DNA of 64,000 nt. Origin: Anaerolineae bacterium. GTDB lineage: Bacteria; Chloroflexota; Anaerolineae; Aggregatilineales; Phototrophicaceae. How positions within the stretch are numbered: position 1 is the stretch's first letter; each line of letters begins with the position of its first letter. Position numbers and translations under genes: made by a program. Under the pieces are notes generated by a model. That model was not told the DNA's origin. It worked only from the letters and a program-made list of their open reading frames with translations, and did not search any database. Positions 16,444 through 24,203 of this stretch are shown piece after piece. Location of the stretch: NCBI GenBank assembly GCA_022825675.1, contig JAJDWK010000016.1, positions 39,415 to 103,414 of the forward strand, given 5' to 3'.

Positions 16444-17844
16444 ATGATCACCAAGACGCAGTTGCTAAAGTACAAAGAGCATGACGTTGATGCGATTTAT
16501 GAGCATCTGCGGACTTGCGCTTCCTCTCTTGAAGTTAGATTCATTTTAGAGAACCTCGGTCGATTGCCTGCCGATTTCAGCGGCGACGTTTTTATTCCTT
16601 ACCTAAGCGATTCCAGCCGCCACACTCGATTTTGGGCAGTAAAAAATCTTGGAAAACTGGAAGATGCTCGCTACATGCACGTACTAAGCAAGGTCGCGAC
16701 GGCTGATGACAGTTCCACTGTTCGCCGCGAGGCTGTCTCTGCGATTGGACGAATGAGAAACAAAGGCGCTATTCCGACTTTGGTGAAGTTCTTGCGTGAC
16801 GATGATCCGACGGTGGTACTGCAAGCCATCCGGGCGCTCTTGGTATTTAAGTCGCATAAAAGGGTAAAAGAATGCTTGCTTGGCTTGCGCGATCACCCAA
16901 ATGAGCAAATCCAATATGTGCTCGACATGGAGTTTGAGGCCAAGCCGGACATTTCGGATTATGGTATGCACCACCAGTCGCCAGACTATATGAAAAATGT
17001 TGTTGTCGAAGGCGATACGCGCAAGGTGATGAGCTTGCTGCCCGATGGGTGTGTTCACTTGACTTTCACCTCACCTCCATATTACAACGCCCGTGATTAC
17101 TCTATCTACAAAAGCTATCAACAGTACTTGGATTTTCTTGGTGAGGTCTTTGCTGCTGTACACCGCATCACAAAAGAAGGCAGATTTTTACTCATCAATA
17201 CTTCGCCCGTTATCGTATCTCGATTCAGCCGCAAGCATTCCAGTCGGCGCTACCCAATTCCCTTTGACTTGCATAACATCGTCTGCGACTTGGGCTGGGA
17301 TTTTATCGACGACATCGTTTGGGCAAAGCCCGAAGCGTCGGTCAAGAATCGCAACGGCGGTTTTCAGCAGCATCGCAAGCCGCTGGGATACAAGCCCAAC
17401 ACCACTACAGAATATGTGATGGTTTATCGCAAGAAGTCGTCAAGACTGATCGACTGGAATATGAAGCAATACCCTTATTCGACAATACAGGAAAGCAAAG
17501 TCGAAGGAAATTACGAGACAACGAATTTGTGGCAAATTGATCCTGTGAGTGACAAAGTGCATAGTGCAGTTTTCCCTAACGAATTGTGCGATAGAGTAGT
17601 CAGGTTCTATTCGTTTTTGGGGGATTTGATATTTGATCCATTCGCTGGCAGCGGTACTTTTGGCGTTTCAGCAAAAAAATTCGGACGATATTTCTTTTTG
17701 ACAGAGCAAGAACAGCAGTATGTGGAACGAATGAAACACACGATTTCAAGTAGCATATTTGATACTGATTTTTCGACTAAGTTTGTCGACATCCCTCAAT
17801 TTGAAGAGATAGTCCGAGAGAGGGACAATGGCACTTTCAACTGA
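16444..17844 (+). CDS. HEAT-repeat-fused beta-class DNA methyltransferase (modification subunit)
   Basis: The 466-residue protein has an N-terminal helical-repeat domain of HEAT type (about residues 25-160; units such as TRFWAVKNLGKLEDARYMHV and RREAVSAIGRMRNKGAIPTL). An AdoMet-dependent DNA methyltransferase follows. The catalytic motif TSPPYYN (about 209-215) precedes the AdoMet motif FDPFAGSGT (about 396-404), the beta-class order; TSPPY favours N4-cytosine methylation. The ATG at 16444 has GAAGAG upstream; an in-frame TTG at 16384 would begin inside the promoter. It overlaps the nuclease start by 17 bases. Base composition is clearly lower in G+C than its neighbours, suggesting acquisition. 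Confidence 0.85.
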   Translation: MITKTQLLKYKEHDVDAIYEHLRTCASSLEVRFILENLGRLPADFSGDVFIPYLSDSSRHTRFWAVKNLGKLEDARYMHVLSKVATADDSSTVRREAVSAIGRMRNKGAIPTLVKFLRDDDPTVVLQAIRALLVFKSHKRVKECLLGLRDHPNEQIQYVLDMEFEAKPDISDYGMHHQSPDYMKNVVVEGDTRKVMSLLPDGCVHLTFTSPPYYNARDYSIYKSYQQYLDFLGEVFAAVHRITKEGRFLLINTSPVIVSRFSRKHSSRRYPIPFDLHNIVCDLGWDFIDDIVWAKPEASVKNRNGGFQQHRKPLGYKPNTTTEYVMVYRKKSSRLIDWNMKQYPYSTIQESKVEGNYETTNLWQIDPVSDKVHSAVFPNELCDRVVRFYSFLGDLIFDPFAGSGTFGVSAKKFGRYFFLTEQEQQYVERMKHTISSSIFDTDFSTKFVDIPQFEEIVRERDNGTFN

Positions 17845-18727
17845 AGCTAAAATGAATATTTTGCGTATGATCCTGAAAGGTGAGCACTATAGAAAAGCAG
17901 TCATTGATCAGATCGCTGAAGATTTTCTCCATTTCACTATTCAATTTTTCAAAGATATTACTACTGCGAAAATAGAGGGAAAGAAAATCAGCAAAGATTG
18001 GTACAAGCGTTATTTCTTGACCGGAAAATTTCCAAAGAGCGAAACAGCAATCTATGCTGGACTTAACAACAAGACAATACATAACATCTACGGCAGAACA
18101 ACCAGAGAAGTTGTGTTTGAAGTGTCTTCACAAAACTATGGCGACTTACTGGAAAAGATCAATGCCTTAATATCTGACGATGATGATTCACTCGAGATTC
18201 AAATGGCGATTAAATATAACAATGTCTCTGCAACCCTATCCTTAAGTGAAACGATGATTGTGGTCAATACATTAGGAGTAAAACGTTCTGAAATCCGCGG
18301 CGGTGCTTGGAGCGGGCTCGGCAAAAGACTCGAACTTCCGCTTATGCTCGCGCTGGCAAAGCTCTACCAAGTCCCAGCAAGGCATTACGCTGGCAAAGGC
18401 TTGACGGGCGAAAACCGAGAAGTTGATTTTCACTTCTTGAACCGGGCAGGCGACCAGTTCTTTTGCGAAGTCAAACTCATGGGCAAGGGAAACCCTGAAA
18501 GCGCCGACGCGATAATTGCCAGAGATACGGACATCTTTATTGCCGATACTTTGTCTAATTTGAATAAGCAACAACTTACTCAACGCGGCTGTAAGTGGAT
18601 TGAGCTGCGAGAAAGTAATGGATACCGCAGGATCTATGAGGTGTTTTCACAACTTGATATTCCTTGCGACGATTTCACTGGCGACTTAAATTCAGCCCTA
18701 GACAAAATCATCCCGCAAGTATTTTAG
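17828..18727 (+). CDS. Type II restriction endonuclease, CfrBI-like
   Basis: The 299-residue partner of the methyltransferase is translated from an ATG inside the methyltransferase 3' end. It carries a PD-(D/E)xK-like nuclease core: D200 in REVDFHFLN and E214-V-K216 in FFCEVKLMGKG. The overall look, with RGGAWSGLGKRLELPLMLAL and GLTGENREVDFH, recalls the CfrBI family (target CCWWGG in the type enzyme). That family assignment is from memory and moderate. The gene is AT-rich (22 of 60 bases are G or C at 17881-17940, against 42 of 60 at 15601-15660). No control-protein gene is present. Confidence 0.7.
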   Translation: MALSTEAKMNILRMILKGEHYRKAVIDQIAEDFLHFTIQFFKDITTAKIEGKKISKDWYKRYFLTGKFPKSETAIYAGLNNKTIHNIYGRTTREVVFEVSSQNYGDLLEKINALISDDDDSLEIQMAIKYNNVSATLSLSETMIVVNTLGVKRSEIRGGAWSGLGKRLELPLMLALAKLYQVPARHYAGKGLTGENREVDFHFLNRAGDQFFCEVKLMGKGNPESADAIIARDTDIFIADTLSNLNKQQLTQRGCKWIELRESNGYRRIYEVFSQLDIPCDDFTGDLNSALDKIIPQVF

Positions 18728-18741
18728 GAAATCACCACACT

Positions 18742-18752
18742 CTCCCCCCTCC
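18742..18752 (-). repeat. Right copy of the 11-bp inverted repeat flanking the RM module
   Basis: CTCCCCCCTCC is the exact reverse complement of GGAGGGGGGAG at 16344-16354 and lies 14 bases after the nuclease stop. Confidence 0.4.
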
Positions 18753-18790
18753 TAACCCCAATAAACCCCACAATTTGCCCTCCCGCACCC
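18744..18790 (-). other. G-tract array on the minus strand (possible G-quadruplex)
   Basis: The + strand holds six runs of three or more C within 47 bases, so the minus strand has GGG, GGG, GGG, GGGG, GGGG and GGGGGG separated by loops of 1 to 8 bases. The array runs into the promoter at 18775-18803. Confidence 0.45.
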
Positions 18791-18803
18791 TGCGCTCTAT
18801 AAT
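18775..18803 (+). promoter_or_regulatory. Promoter of the sugar ABC importer operon
   Basis: TTGCCC (18775-18780), a 17-bp spacer and a perfect TATAAT (18798-18803) give a transcript starting near 18810. This leaves a leader of about 97 bases before the binding-protein ATG. Confidence 0.55.
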
Positions 18804-18906
18804 CCCAATCAACAGCACCCATCACCCGTCCCCAAGCCCATTACGGAGGCGCGTATTGACACCTTCCCCACCTCGTATACCCCCTATCAGAAAAAGAGGA
18901 AATCTC

Positions 18907-20190
18907 ATGAAGAAAATGCTGCTTCTCACTCTCATCACCTTGCTGGCGCTGCCCTTCGGCGCGCTGGCGCAGGACATGCCCCACGCTGGCGTCGAAATTG
19001 TCGCCACTTACATGCAGTCGGGCACATACGATGTCGGCGCGGAAAATATCGAAGCCGACTTTGAAGCCGCTACCGGCATTGAGCTGGAGCTTGTCGCCTC
19101 CCCCTGGGCGGTGCTGAACCAAAACCACATCACCGACTTGACCACAGGCACCGGCGAATTTGATGTCATGTCCGGCGAATTTTGGATCGCCAGCGTCTAC
19201 GACAAGATGCTGCCGCTGGATGAACTGGTCGAGCGCGATAACTTCGGCGGCGACTACATCCCCACCATTTGGCAGCCTGGTCCCTCCGGCTATTTTGATG
19301 GGCATCGCATCGGCATCCCCTACAGCGCCGACGCCTATGGCATCGTCTATCGCACCGACATCTTCGAAGAAGCCGGCTTGACGGCGGATTGGGAAACCTG
19401 GGACGACTACCTCGCCACCATGGACAAGCTCGCCATGCACCTCGAAGGCAGCGATGTCGCGCCGAGCGTCTTCGCCTGGGGCGCGGCGGAGCAGACGCCG
19501 TCCATTTTCCTCGGCATGTACGATGGCTATCTGGTTGATGCCGACGGCAATTACGCGCTGGAAGAAGAGAGCGCCCTTGCCGCTTTGCAGCAGATGGTGA
19601 GCCTGCTGGACTACAACCCCGAAGGCGCGGCTGGCTTGAGCATTGACGAAGCCAATTCTGTATTCTTGACCGGCAACGCCGCCACAATGATTTGCTGGGT
19701 CAGCTTTGTGCGCGCGGCGGCGCAGAACCCGGACGCCTCGCTGGTAGTGGACAATTGGGCGGTAGCGCCCTTCCCCGGTCCTGGCTTCCCCTTCCTCTCG
19801 GCGTGGAACCTCTTCATCTCCGAATACAGTGAGAATCCCGAAGCCGCTTGGGAGTGGGTGAAGTATTACATCAATGGCGAGCAGGCGACACAGCGCTTCG
19901 TCGAGCTTGGCGTGGGTTCGCCCTACCTCAGCACCTATGAAGACCCGGACTTGGTAGACGCCTACAGCCACGATTTCCCCGGCATGGTGCATAATTTGAG
20001 CCGGGCGCAATCCGTTCCTTGGGTCTTCGAAGCCTTCGAGATCTTCTTCCGCAATACAAGCGAGTTGGTCATTGGCTCTATCAGCGCGGAAGAAGCGCTG
20101 GCGAATACCCTGGCGAGCTGGGCGGAAGTAACTGTGCCGCCAGCGCTGGTGCAATCAGCCGCGGCGCAAGGGCAGCAGCAGGATATGTAA
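18907..20190 (+). CDS. Extracellular sugar-type ABC solute-binding protein
   Basis: The 427-residue family-1 (SBP_bac_1) binding protein begins with an N-terminal signal peptide (MKKMLLLTLITLLALPFGAL, cleavage after AQ). The pattern FEAATGIELELVASPW, GEFDVMSGEFWIASVYDKML, GIPYSADAYGIVYRTDIFEE and FLTGNAATMICW is typical of carbohydrate and glycerol-phosphate binding proteins. The sugar is not identifiable. There is no lipobox cysteine. The ATG at 18907 has AGAGGAAAT upstream. Two MalF/MalG-type permeases follow, but no ATPase gene, so a shared MalK/UgpC-like ATPase elsewhere is likely. Confidence 0.88.
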   Translation: MKKMLLLTLITLLALPFGALAQDMPHAGVEIVATYMQSGTYDVGAENIEADFEAATGIELELVASPWAVLNQNHITDLTTGTGEFDVMSGEFWIASVYDKMLPLDELVERDNFGGDYIPTIWQPGPSGYFDGHRIGIPYSADAYGIVYRTDIFEEAGLTADWETWDDYLATMDKLAMHLEGSDVAPSVFAWGAAEQTPSIFLGMYDGYLVDADGNYALEEESALAALQQMVSLLDYNPEGAAGLSIDEANSVFLTGNAATMICWVSFVRAAAQNPDASLVVDNWAVAPFPGPGFPFLSAWNLFISEYSENPEAAWEWVKYYINGEQATQRFVELGVGSPYLSTYEDPDLVDAYSHDFPGMVHNLSRAQSVPWVFEAFEIFFRNTSELVIGSISAEEALANTLASWAEVTVPPALVQSAAAQGQQQDM

Positions 20191-20231
20191 CCGGCGCTTG
20201 AGCCGCCATAGCTGTATTTCGCTGAGCGCTG

Positions 20232-21128
20232 ATGACGATAAAGAAGCGGGCTACCTGGCACAAGCGCCATGATTTGCCTTGGCTGCTGGTGTTTGTGCTG
20301 CCCGCTTTTCTTATTGTTGTCGCCGTACAGTTTTACCCGCTGGCATATTCGGCGCTGCTATCGGTACAAGAGTGGTCGCTGACAGAATCGCAAGCGCCGC
20401 AGGGTTTCGTCGGCTGGGACAATTTCGCGCGTGAACTGGGCGATTCGACCTTTCAGCGTTCGGTGCGCAACAGCATTGTCATCACTGGCGGGGCGGTCAT
20501 CCTGGAGATGTTCCTGGGTGTCTGCCTCGCATATTTGACCATGGGCTCAAGCTGGCGCATGCGGGCGGTACGCACTTTGCTGATTTTGCCCATGGTCATC
20601 GCGCCCGTTGCCGCCGGGACCTTGTGGCGCATTCTGCTCAACTCCCGCGCCGGGCTGGTCAACCACCTTTTGGGCTTCATCGGCATCAAAGGTCCGGAGT
20701 GGCTGGCTTCGCCGGATTGGGCGGTTGTCGCCGTCATCCTGTTGGATACTTGGCAATGGACGCCCTTTGTGTTGCTGGTCGCCGGTGCCGCCATCGCCAG
20801 CATCCCGGAAGATCTGCTTGAAGTCGCGGCTATTGATGGCGCATCGCGCTGGCAGGTCTTCCTGTATGTTGAACTGCCGCTGCTGATGCCGCTGCTGCTG
20901 CTGACGCTGGTATTCCGCACGCTTGAGTCGCTGCTTTCGCTGGATTCCATCTATTCGCTCACCTTCGGCGGACCCGGTTTCAGCACCTATACCATGACCT
21001 TCTACATCTATACGCAGGGCTTGCGCAATTTCAATTTTGGCGCGGCCGCCGCCTCTTCCTGGATGTTTATGGTCTTCGCCAGCATTTGCATTTGGCTCGT
21101 ATTTTGGTTCCAACGCCGTGAGCGCTAG
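20232..21128 (+). CDS. Sugar ABC transporter permease (MalF-type)
   Basis: A 298-residue integral membrane protein with six transmembrane segments in the binding-protein-dependent transport domain. The EAA loop that docks the ATPase reads EVAAIDGASRWQVFLYVELP (about residues 197-216). The N-terminal segment LPWLLVFVLPAFLIVVAVQF is the first membrane helix. It pairs with the following MalG-type permease. The ribosome site is weak, so translation may depend on the upstream gene. Confidence 0.92.
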   Translation: MTIKKRATWHKRHDLPWLLVFVLPAFLIVVAVQFYPLAYSALLSVQEWSLTESQAPQGFVGWDNFARELGDSTFQRSVRNSIVITGGAVILEMFLGVCLAYLTMGSSWRMRAVRTLLILPMVIAPVAAGTLWRILLNSRAGLVNHLLGFIGIKGPEWLASPDWAVVAVILLDTWQWTPFVLLVAGAAIASIPEDLLEVAAIDGASRWQVFLYVELPLLMPLLLLTLVFRTLESLLSLDSIYSLTFGGPGFSTYTMTFYIYTQGLRNFNFGAAAASSWMFMVFASICIWLVFWFQRRER

Positions 21129-21150
21129 CAGCTTCTGCCGCGAGTGATGT

Positions 21151-21999
21151 ATGCGCAATAAGACTTCCGCAAAAATTTTCCTTCTCAAACTCCTGCACGG
21201 GCTGATTCTGTCTGTGGCTTGCCTGGTTGTTTTGATTCCGCTGATATATTTGATAATCAACAGCGTCAAGCTGCCGCGAGAATTCTTGACCGTGCCGCCC
21301 ACAATCTTGCCCAGCGAGGTGACTTTTCAGCATTATCAAGAGTTGATTGATGACGCCAAAACCATCCGCTATTTCCGCAACAGCCTGACGGTGAGTTTTT
21401 GGACAACAGCGATCACCATCGTTTCGGGCACTTTGGCTGCGTATGGCTTGGCGCGTATGAAGCTGGCGGCGAGACTTCTGGCGGGCATCACCTTCATTTT
21501 CCTTTTCATCCGCTTTTATCCGCGCGTTACCACCGTGATTCCCTTCTTCCTCGTCATGCGCCAGTTGGATTTGCTGGATACCGTGTGGGCGATCATCATC
21601 GGGCATCTTGGCATCACCATTCCTTTTGTTACCTGGCTGATGCTGGTGGTATTCCAAGACCTGCCACAAGAAATTGAAGAAGCGGCTATTGTCGATGGTT
21701 CCAGTGTCTGGCAGCGCTTTTGGCGGGTGGTCTTGCCCATCGTCATGCCCAGCGTCTCGGCAGCAGCCATATTAACCGCCTTCTTGTCTTGGAACGAATT
21801 CCTCATCGCTTCAAGCGTAGCCCGGCGCAAAGCCAGCGTCTTGTCCATCGCTGTCGCCAGCTTTGTCAGCGACAAAGGCATTCAATGGGGACCGATGGCT
21901 GCCATGAGCGTGGTGATGATACTGCCTATGATAATTTTCGCGCTCTTCGCCCAGAAATATCTGATACGCGGCATCACCTTCGGCGCAGTCAAAGGCTGA
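21151..21999 (+). CDS. Sugar ABC transporter permease (MalG-type)
   Basis: A 282-residue six-helix permease and partner of the preceding gene. The EAA loop is EEAAIVDGSSVWQRFWRVVL (about residues 175-194), and the C-terminal region shows LTAFLSWNEFLIAS and QKYLIRGITFGAVKG, typical of MalG-like subunits. It closes the visible importer operon; no ATPase or hydrolase gene follows. Confidence 0.92.
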   Translation: MRNKTSAKIFLLKLLHGLILSVACLVVLIPLIYLIINSVKLPREFLTVPPTILPSEVTFQHYQELIDDAKTIRYFRNSLTVSFWTTAITIVSGTLAAYGLARMKLAARLLAGITFIFLFIRFYPRVTTVIPFFLVMRQLDLLDTVWAIIIGHLGITIPFVTWLMLVVFQDLPQEIEEAAIVDGSSVWQRFWRVVLPIVMPSVSAAAILTAFLSWNEFLIASSVARRKASVLSIAVASFVSDKGIQWGPMAAMSVVMILPMIIFALFAQKYLIRGITFGAVKG

Positions 22000-22150
22000 C
22001 GCGGCGGATTTCTCCGCGCTCCATCTCGCCTCATTCACTTACTACCACGGCTCTTTTGGCTTGGACTCCTGCGCTGATTCGCCATTGCCAAAGTTCATCA
22101 AATTGAGAAAACTAAAGCGCAAGCCAGCAAACTGCTACAGGAGAGAGATT

Positions 22151-22726
22151 TTGGATCGAGAACAAGCCTACAACATCGTCTGCGAATTCGTGCAATCCCG
22201 CTCCCTGCGCAAGCACATGCTCGCCGTCGAATTCGCCATGCGCGCCTACGCCGAGCATTACGGCGAAGACGCGGATTCCTGGGGACTTGTCGGCTTGCTG
22301 CACGACTTTGACTGGGAAATCCACCCCTCGCTTGAGCAGCACCCCATGCACGGCGCGCCCATCCTGCGCGAGCGCGGGCTGGACGAAGAAGACATCCGCA
22401 CCATCCTCAGCCACGGTCCCCTCGCCGCCGATGACCGCATTACCCTGCGTGACAAGGCGCTCTATGCCGTGGACGAGCTGACCGGCTTGATTACCGCTGT
22501 CGCTCTCGTGCGCCCCAGCAAGGACATCCGCGATGTCAAAGCGCGCAGCATCCGCAAAAAATGGAAGGACAAAGCCTTTGCCGCCGGGGTCAACCGCCAG
22601 GATGTCATTGACGGCTGCGCCGCGCTGGGCGTTGATGTCTGGCAATTTCATGTGCCGCTGGTCTTGAAGGCGATGCAAGAGCACGCCGCCGAGCTCGGGC
22701 TCGACGGCGTGAAGGCGGGCGCTTAG
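22151..22726 (+). CDS. HD-domain metal-dependent hydrolase
   Basis: A 191-residue HD-superfamily protein. The HD motif is GLLHDFDWEIHP, an upstream His lies in RKHMLAVEFAMRAYA, a further ILSHG follows and a later Asp lies in YAVDELTGLI, the usual metal ligands. The family resembles small HDIG hydrolases of unknown substrate, seen in many bacteria as a stand-alone protein. The TTG at 22151 was chosen because of AGGAGAGAG upstream; the open frame extends further with no ribosome site. It is convergent with the transpeptidase gene, 3 bases apart. Confidence 0.8.
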   Translation: MDREQAYNIVCEFVQSRSLRKHMLAVEFAMRAYAEHYGEDADSWGLVGLLHDFDWEIHPSLEQHPMHGAPILRERGLDEEDIRTILSHGPLAADDRITLRDKALYAVDELTGLITAVALVRPSKDIRDVKARSIRKKWKDKAFAAGVNRQDVIDGCAALGVDVWQFHVPLVLKAMQEHAAELGLDGVKAGA

Positions 22727-22729
22727 CCC

Positions 22730-23902
22730 CTAATAGCGTACTTGCACCGGCGTACCCTTAGCCGCGAAGTTCCAGAACCATTGGGCGTCTGCATTTGTGA
22801 GGTTGACGCAGCCGTGGCTCATCGGCGTGCCGAAATTGTTATGCCACCAGGTACCATGGATTGCGTAATCGCCTACAAAATACATCGCCCACTCGACATT
22901 GTCCAAGCTGTAGCCGGGACCGCTCATCGTCTGTGAGCGCAGCTTGAGATAGATCTCGTAATCGCCCAGCACGGTCGGCGTCACTTTTTTGCCGCTGGAC
23001 ATCAGCGCGCGCTTCATCAATACGCCATTTTCATAGGCATAAATCGACTGCCGGTTGAGCTCGATAACGATCTCTCTGCCCACGCCAACCCGCGGTCCCG
23101 GATGATGGTTGGTCGTATAAAACAGCTTGAAATTGGAATCGTCCGGCAGATAGCTCAACAGCTCTTGGAAGCTGGGAACCTGCAGCACTTGCCCGGGGTG
23201 CAGGACATAAGGCGCGCTGATTTGGTTGAATTTTGCGAGCACGGTCCAGTCGATGTTGAGCTGCACGCCTAGCTCTGTAAGCGAATCGCCCCGGCGCACG
23301 ATATACTGGCCGCGCGCATGGCCCGCACCGGTGTGCTGGGATGGCGGCGCAGCATGGGCTTGGGCGGCGGGCGCTTGCACCGCTGCGGGCGGTGCCGCTT
23401 CCGCTGCCGGCGGCGCTTCTGCCGCTGCTGGCTGGGCGACTGGCGCTGGCTCTGGCTGCGCGCTGCTGATGCGCAAAACATTGCCAGAATGGATGAAACG
23501 CGGGTCTTCGATGCCATTTACTTGCATCAAAATATCCACGGGAATGCCATAATTGCGGGCGATGCTAAACAAAGTTTCGCCCCGCCGCACGATATGCGTT
23601 TTGCCCGAGACCGTGGACACTGGCGCGGAGGCAGCCGCTGCTGGCGAGGGCGCTGCTGCCGCTGGCGGCACCGCTGATGAAGCGGGCAGCTGCAGCTCTT
23701 GCCAAGAGTAGAGCAGGTTGATGTTGCTAATCCCGTTGAGCGCGACAAGCTCGCTAAGCGCCACACCATAACGCTGGGCGATTTTCGCCAGGGTTTCGCC
23801 CGGCGAAACGATATGTACAACGCCGCTTAGCTGCTGCGCTTGCGCGCCAACTGCAAGAAACAACACAAGTACAGTGATTAGAATCTGGCATCGTTTTCGC
23901 AT
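22730..23902 (-). CDS. LysM-containing L,D-transpeptidase (YkuD)
   Basis: A secreted 390-residue cell-wall enzyme that forms 3-3 cross-links or anchors proteins to peptidoglycan. After a signal peptide (ITVLVLFLAVGAQAQ) come three LysM repeats beginning HIVSPGETLAKIAQRYGV, HIVRRGETLFSIARNYGI and YIVRRGDSLTELGVQLNI. Ala/Pro-rich linkers separate them. The C-terminal YkuD domain (about 275-390) has the catalytic block HGTWWHNNF followed by SHGCVNLTNADAQWFW, with nucleophile Cys. The ATG at 23902 has GGGGGCGGA upstream. It shows that the organism makes peptidoglycan. Confidence 0.93.
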   Translation of the reverse strand: MRKRCQILITVLVLFLAVGAQAQQLSGVVHIVSPGETLAKIAQRYGVALSELVALNGISNINLLYSWQELQLPASSAVPPAAAAPSPAAAASAPVSTVSGKTHIVRRGETLFSIARNYGIPVDILMQVNGIEDPRFIHSGNVLRISSAQPEPAPVAQPAAAEAPPAAEAAPPAAVQAPAAQAHAAPPSQHTGAGHARGQYIVRRGDSLTELGVQLNIDWTVLAKFNQISAPYVLHPGQVLQVPSFQELLSYLPDDSNFKLFYTTNHHPGPRVGVGREIVIELNRQSIYAYENGVLMKRALMSSGKKVTPTVLGDYEIYLKLRSQTMSGPGYSLDNVEWAMYFVGDYAIHGTWWHNNFGTPMSHGCVNLTNADAQWFWNFAAKGTPVQVRY

Positions 23903-23935
23903 AATCCGCCCCCGCTGCCTCAATAATGTGCCGCC

Positions 23936-23965
23936 ACAATATCACAGCGTTTATGCGCCATTCAA
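23936..23965 (-). promoter_or_regulatory. Candidate promoter of the L,D-transpeptidase gene
   Basis: On the minus strand TTGAAT (23965-23960), an 18-bp spacer and TATTGT (23941-23936) sit about 34 bases upstream of the coding start. Confidence 0.4.
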
Positions 23966-23980
23966 ACGCGCCATTTTTAA

Positions 23981-24009
23981 TTGCAAGGGACAAAATTGGG
24001 CTGTAAAAT
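23981..24009 (+). promoter_or_regulatory. Candidate promoter of the secreted multi-domain gene
   Basis: TTGCAA (23981-23986), a 17-bp spacer and TAAAAT (24004-24009) would give a leader of about 190 bases before the ATG at 24204. The leader holds no gene I can support. Confidence 0.35.
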
Positions 24010-24203
24010 TGCCAGTAACTTGGCTGAAACCTAGGCAGGGCTTGACTTTGCGGGGGCGGCGGCGAATGCGCTGCTCCATTGCCGACAGTGAAACGGCGGT
24101 GAATAGCGTATAGCGAGCGTTGCCTGATCGTGTGGCAAGCGTGTGGAGAATCCGCTACACTTCTTGGCATCGGAGTGTTGCCCGGAAGCATGGAGGACGC
24201 ATA

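Noticed and set aside
16444..18727. Possible CRISPR or prophage remnant in the AT-rich segment
   Set aside because: No repeat array, integrase, phage structural gene or tRNA target is visible; only the methyltransferase and nuclease are there.
18841..20154. Long minus-strand frame opposite the sugar-binding protein (437 codons)
   Set aside because: Its composition (His/Arg/Gly rich) and lack of family motifs mark it as a shadow of the plus-strand gene.
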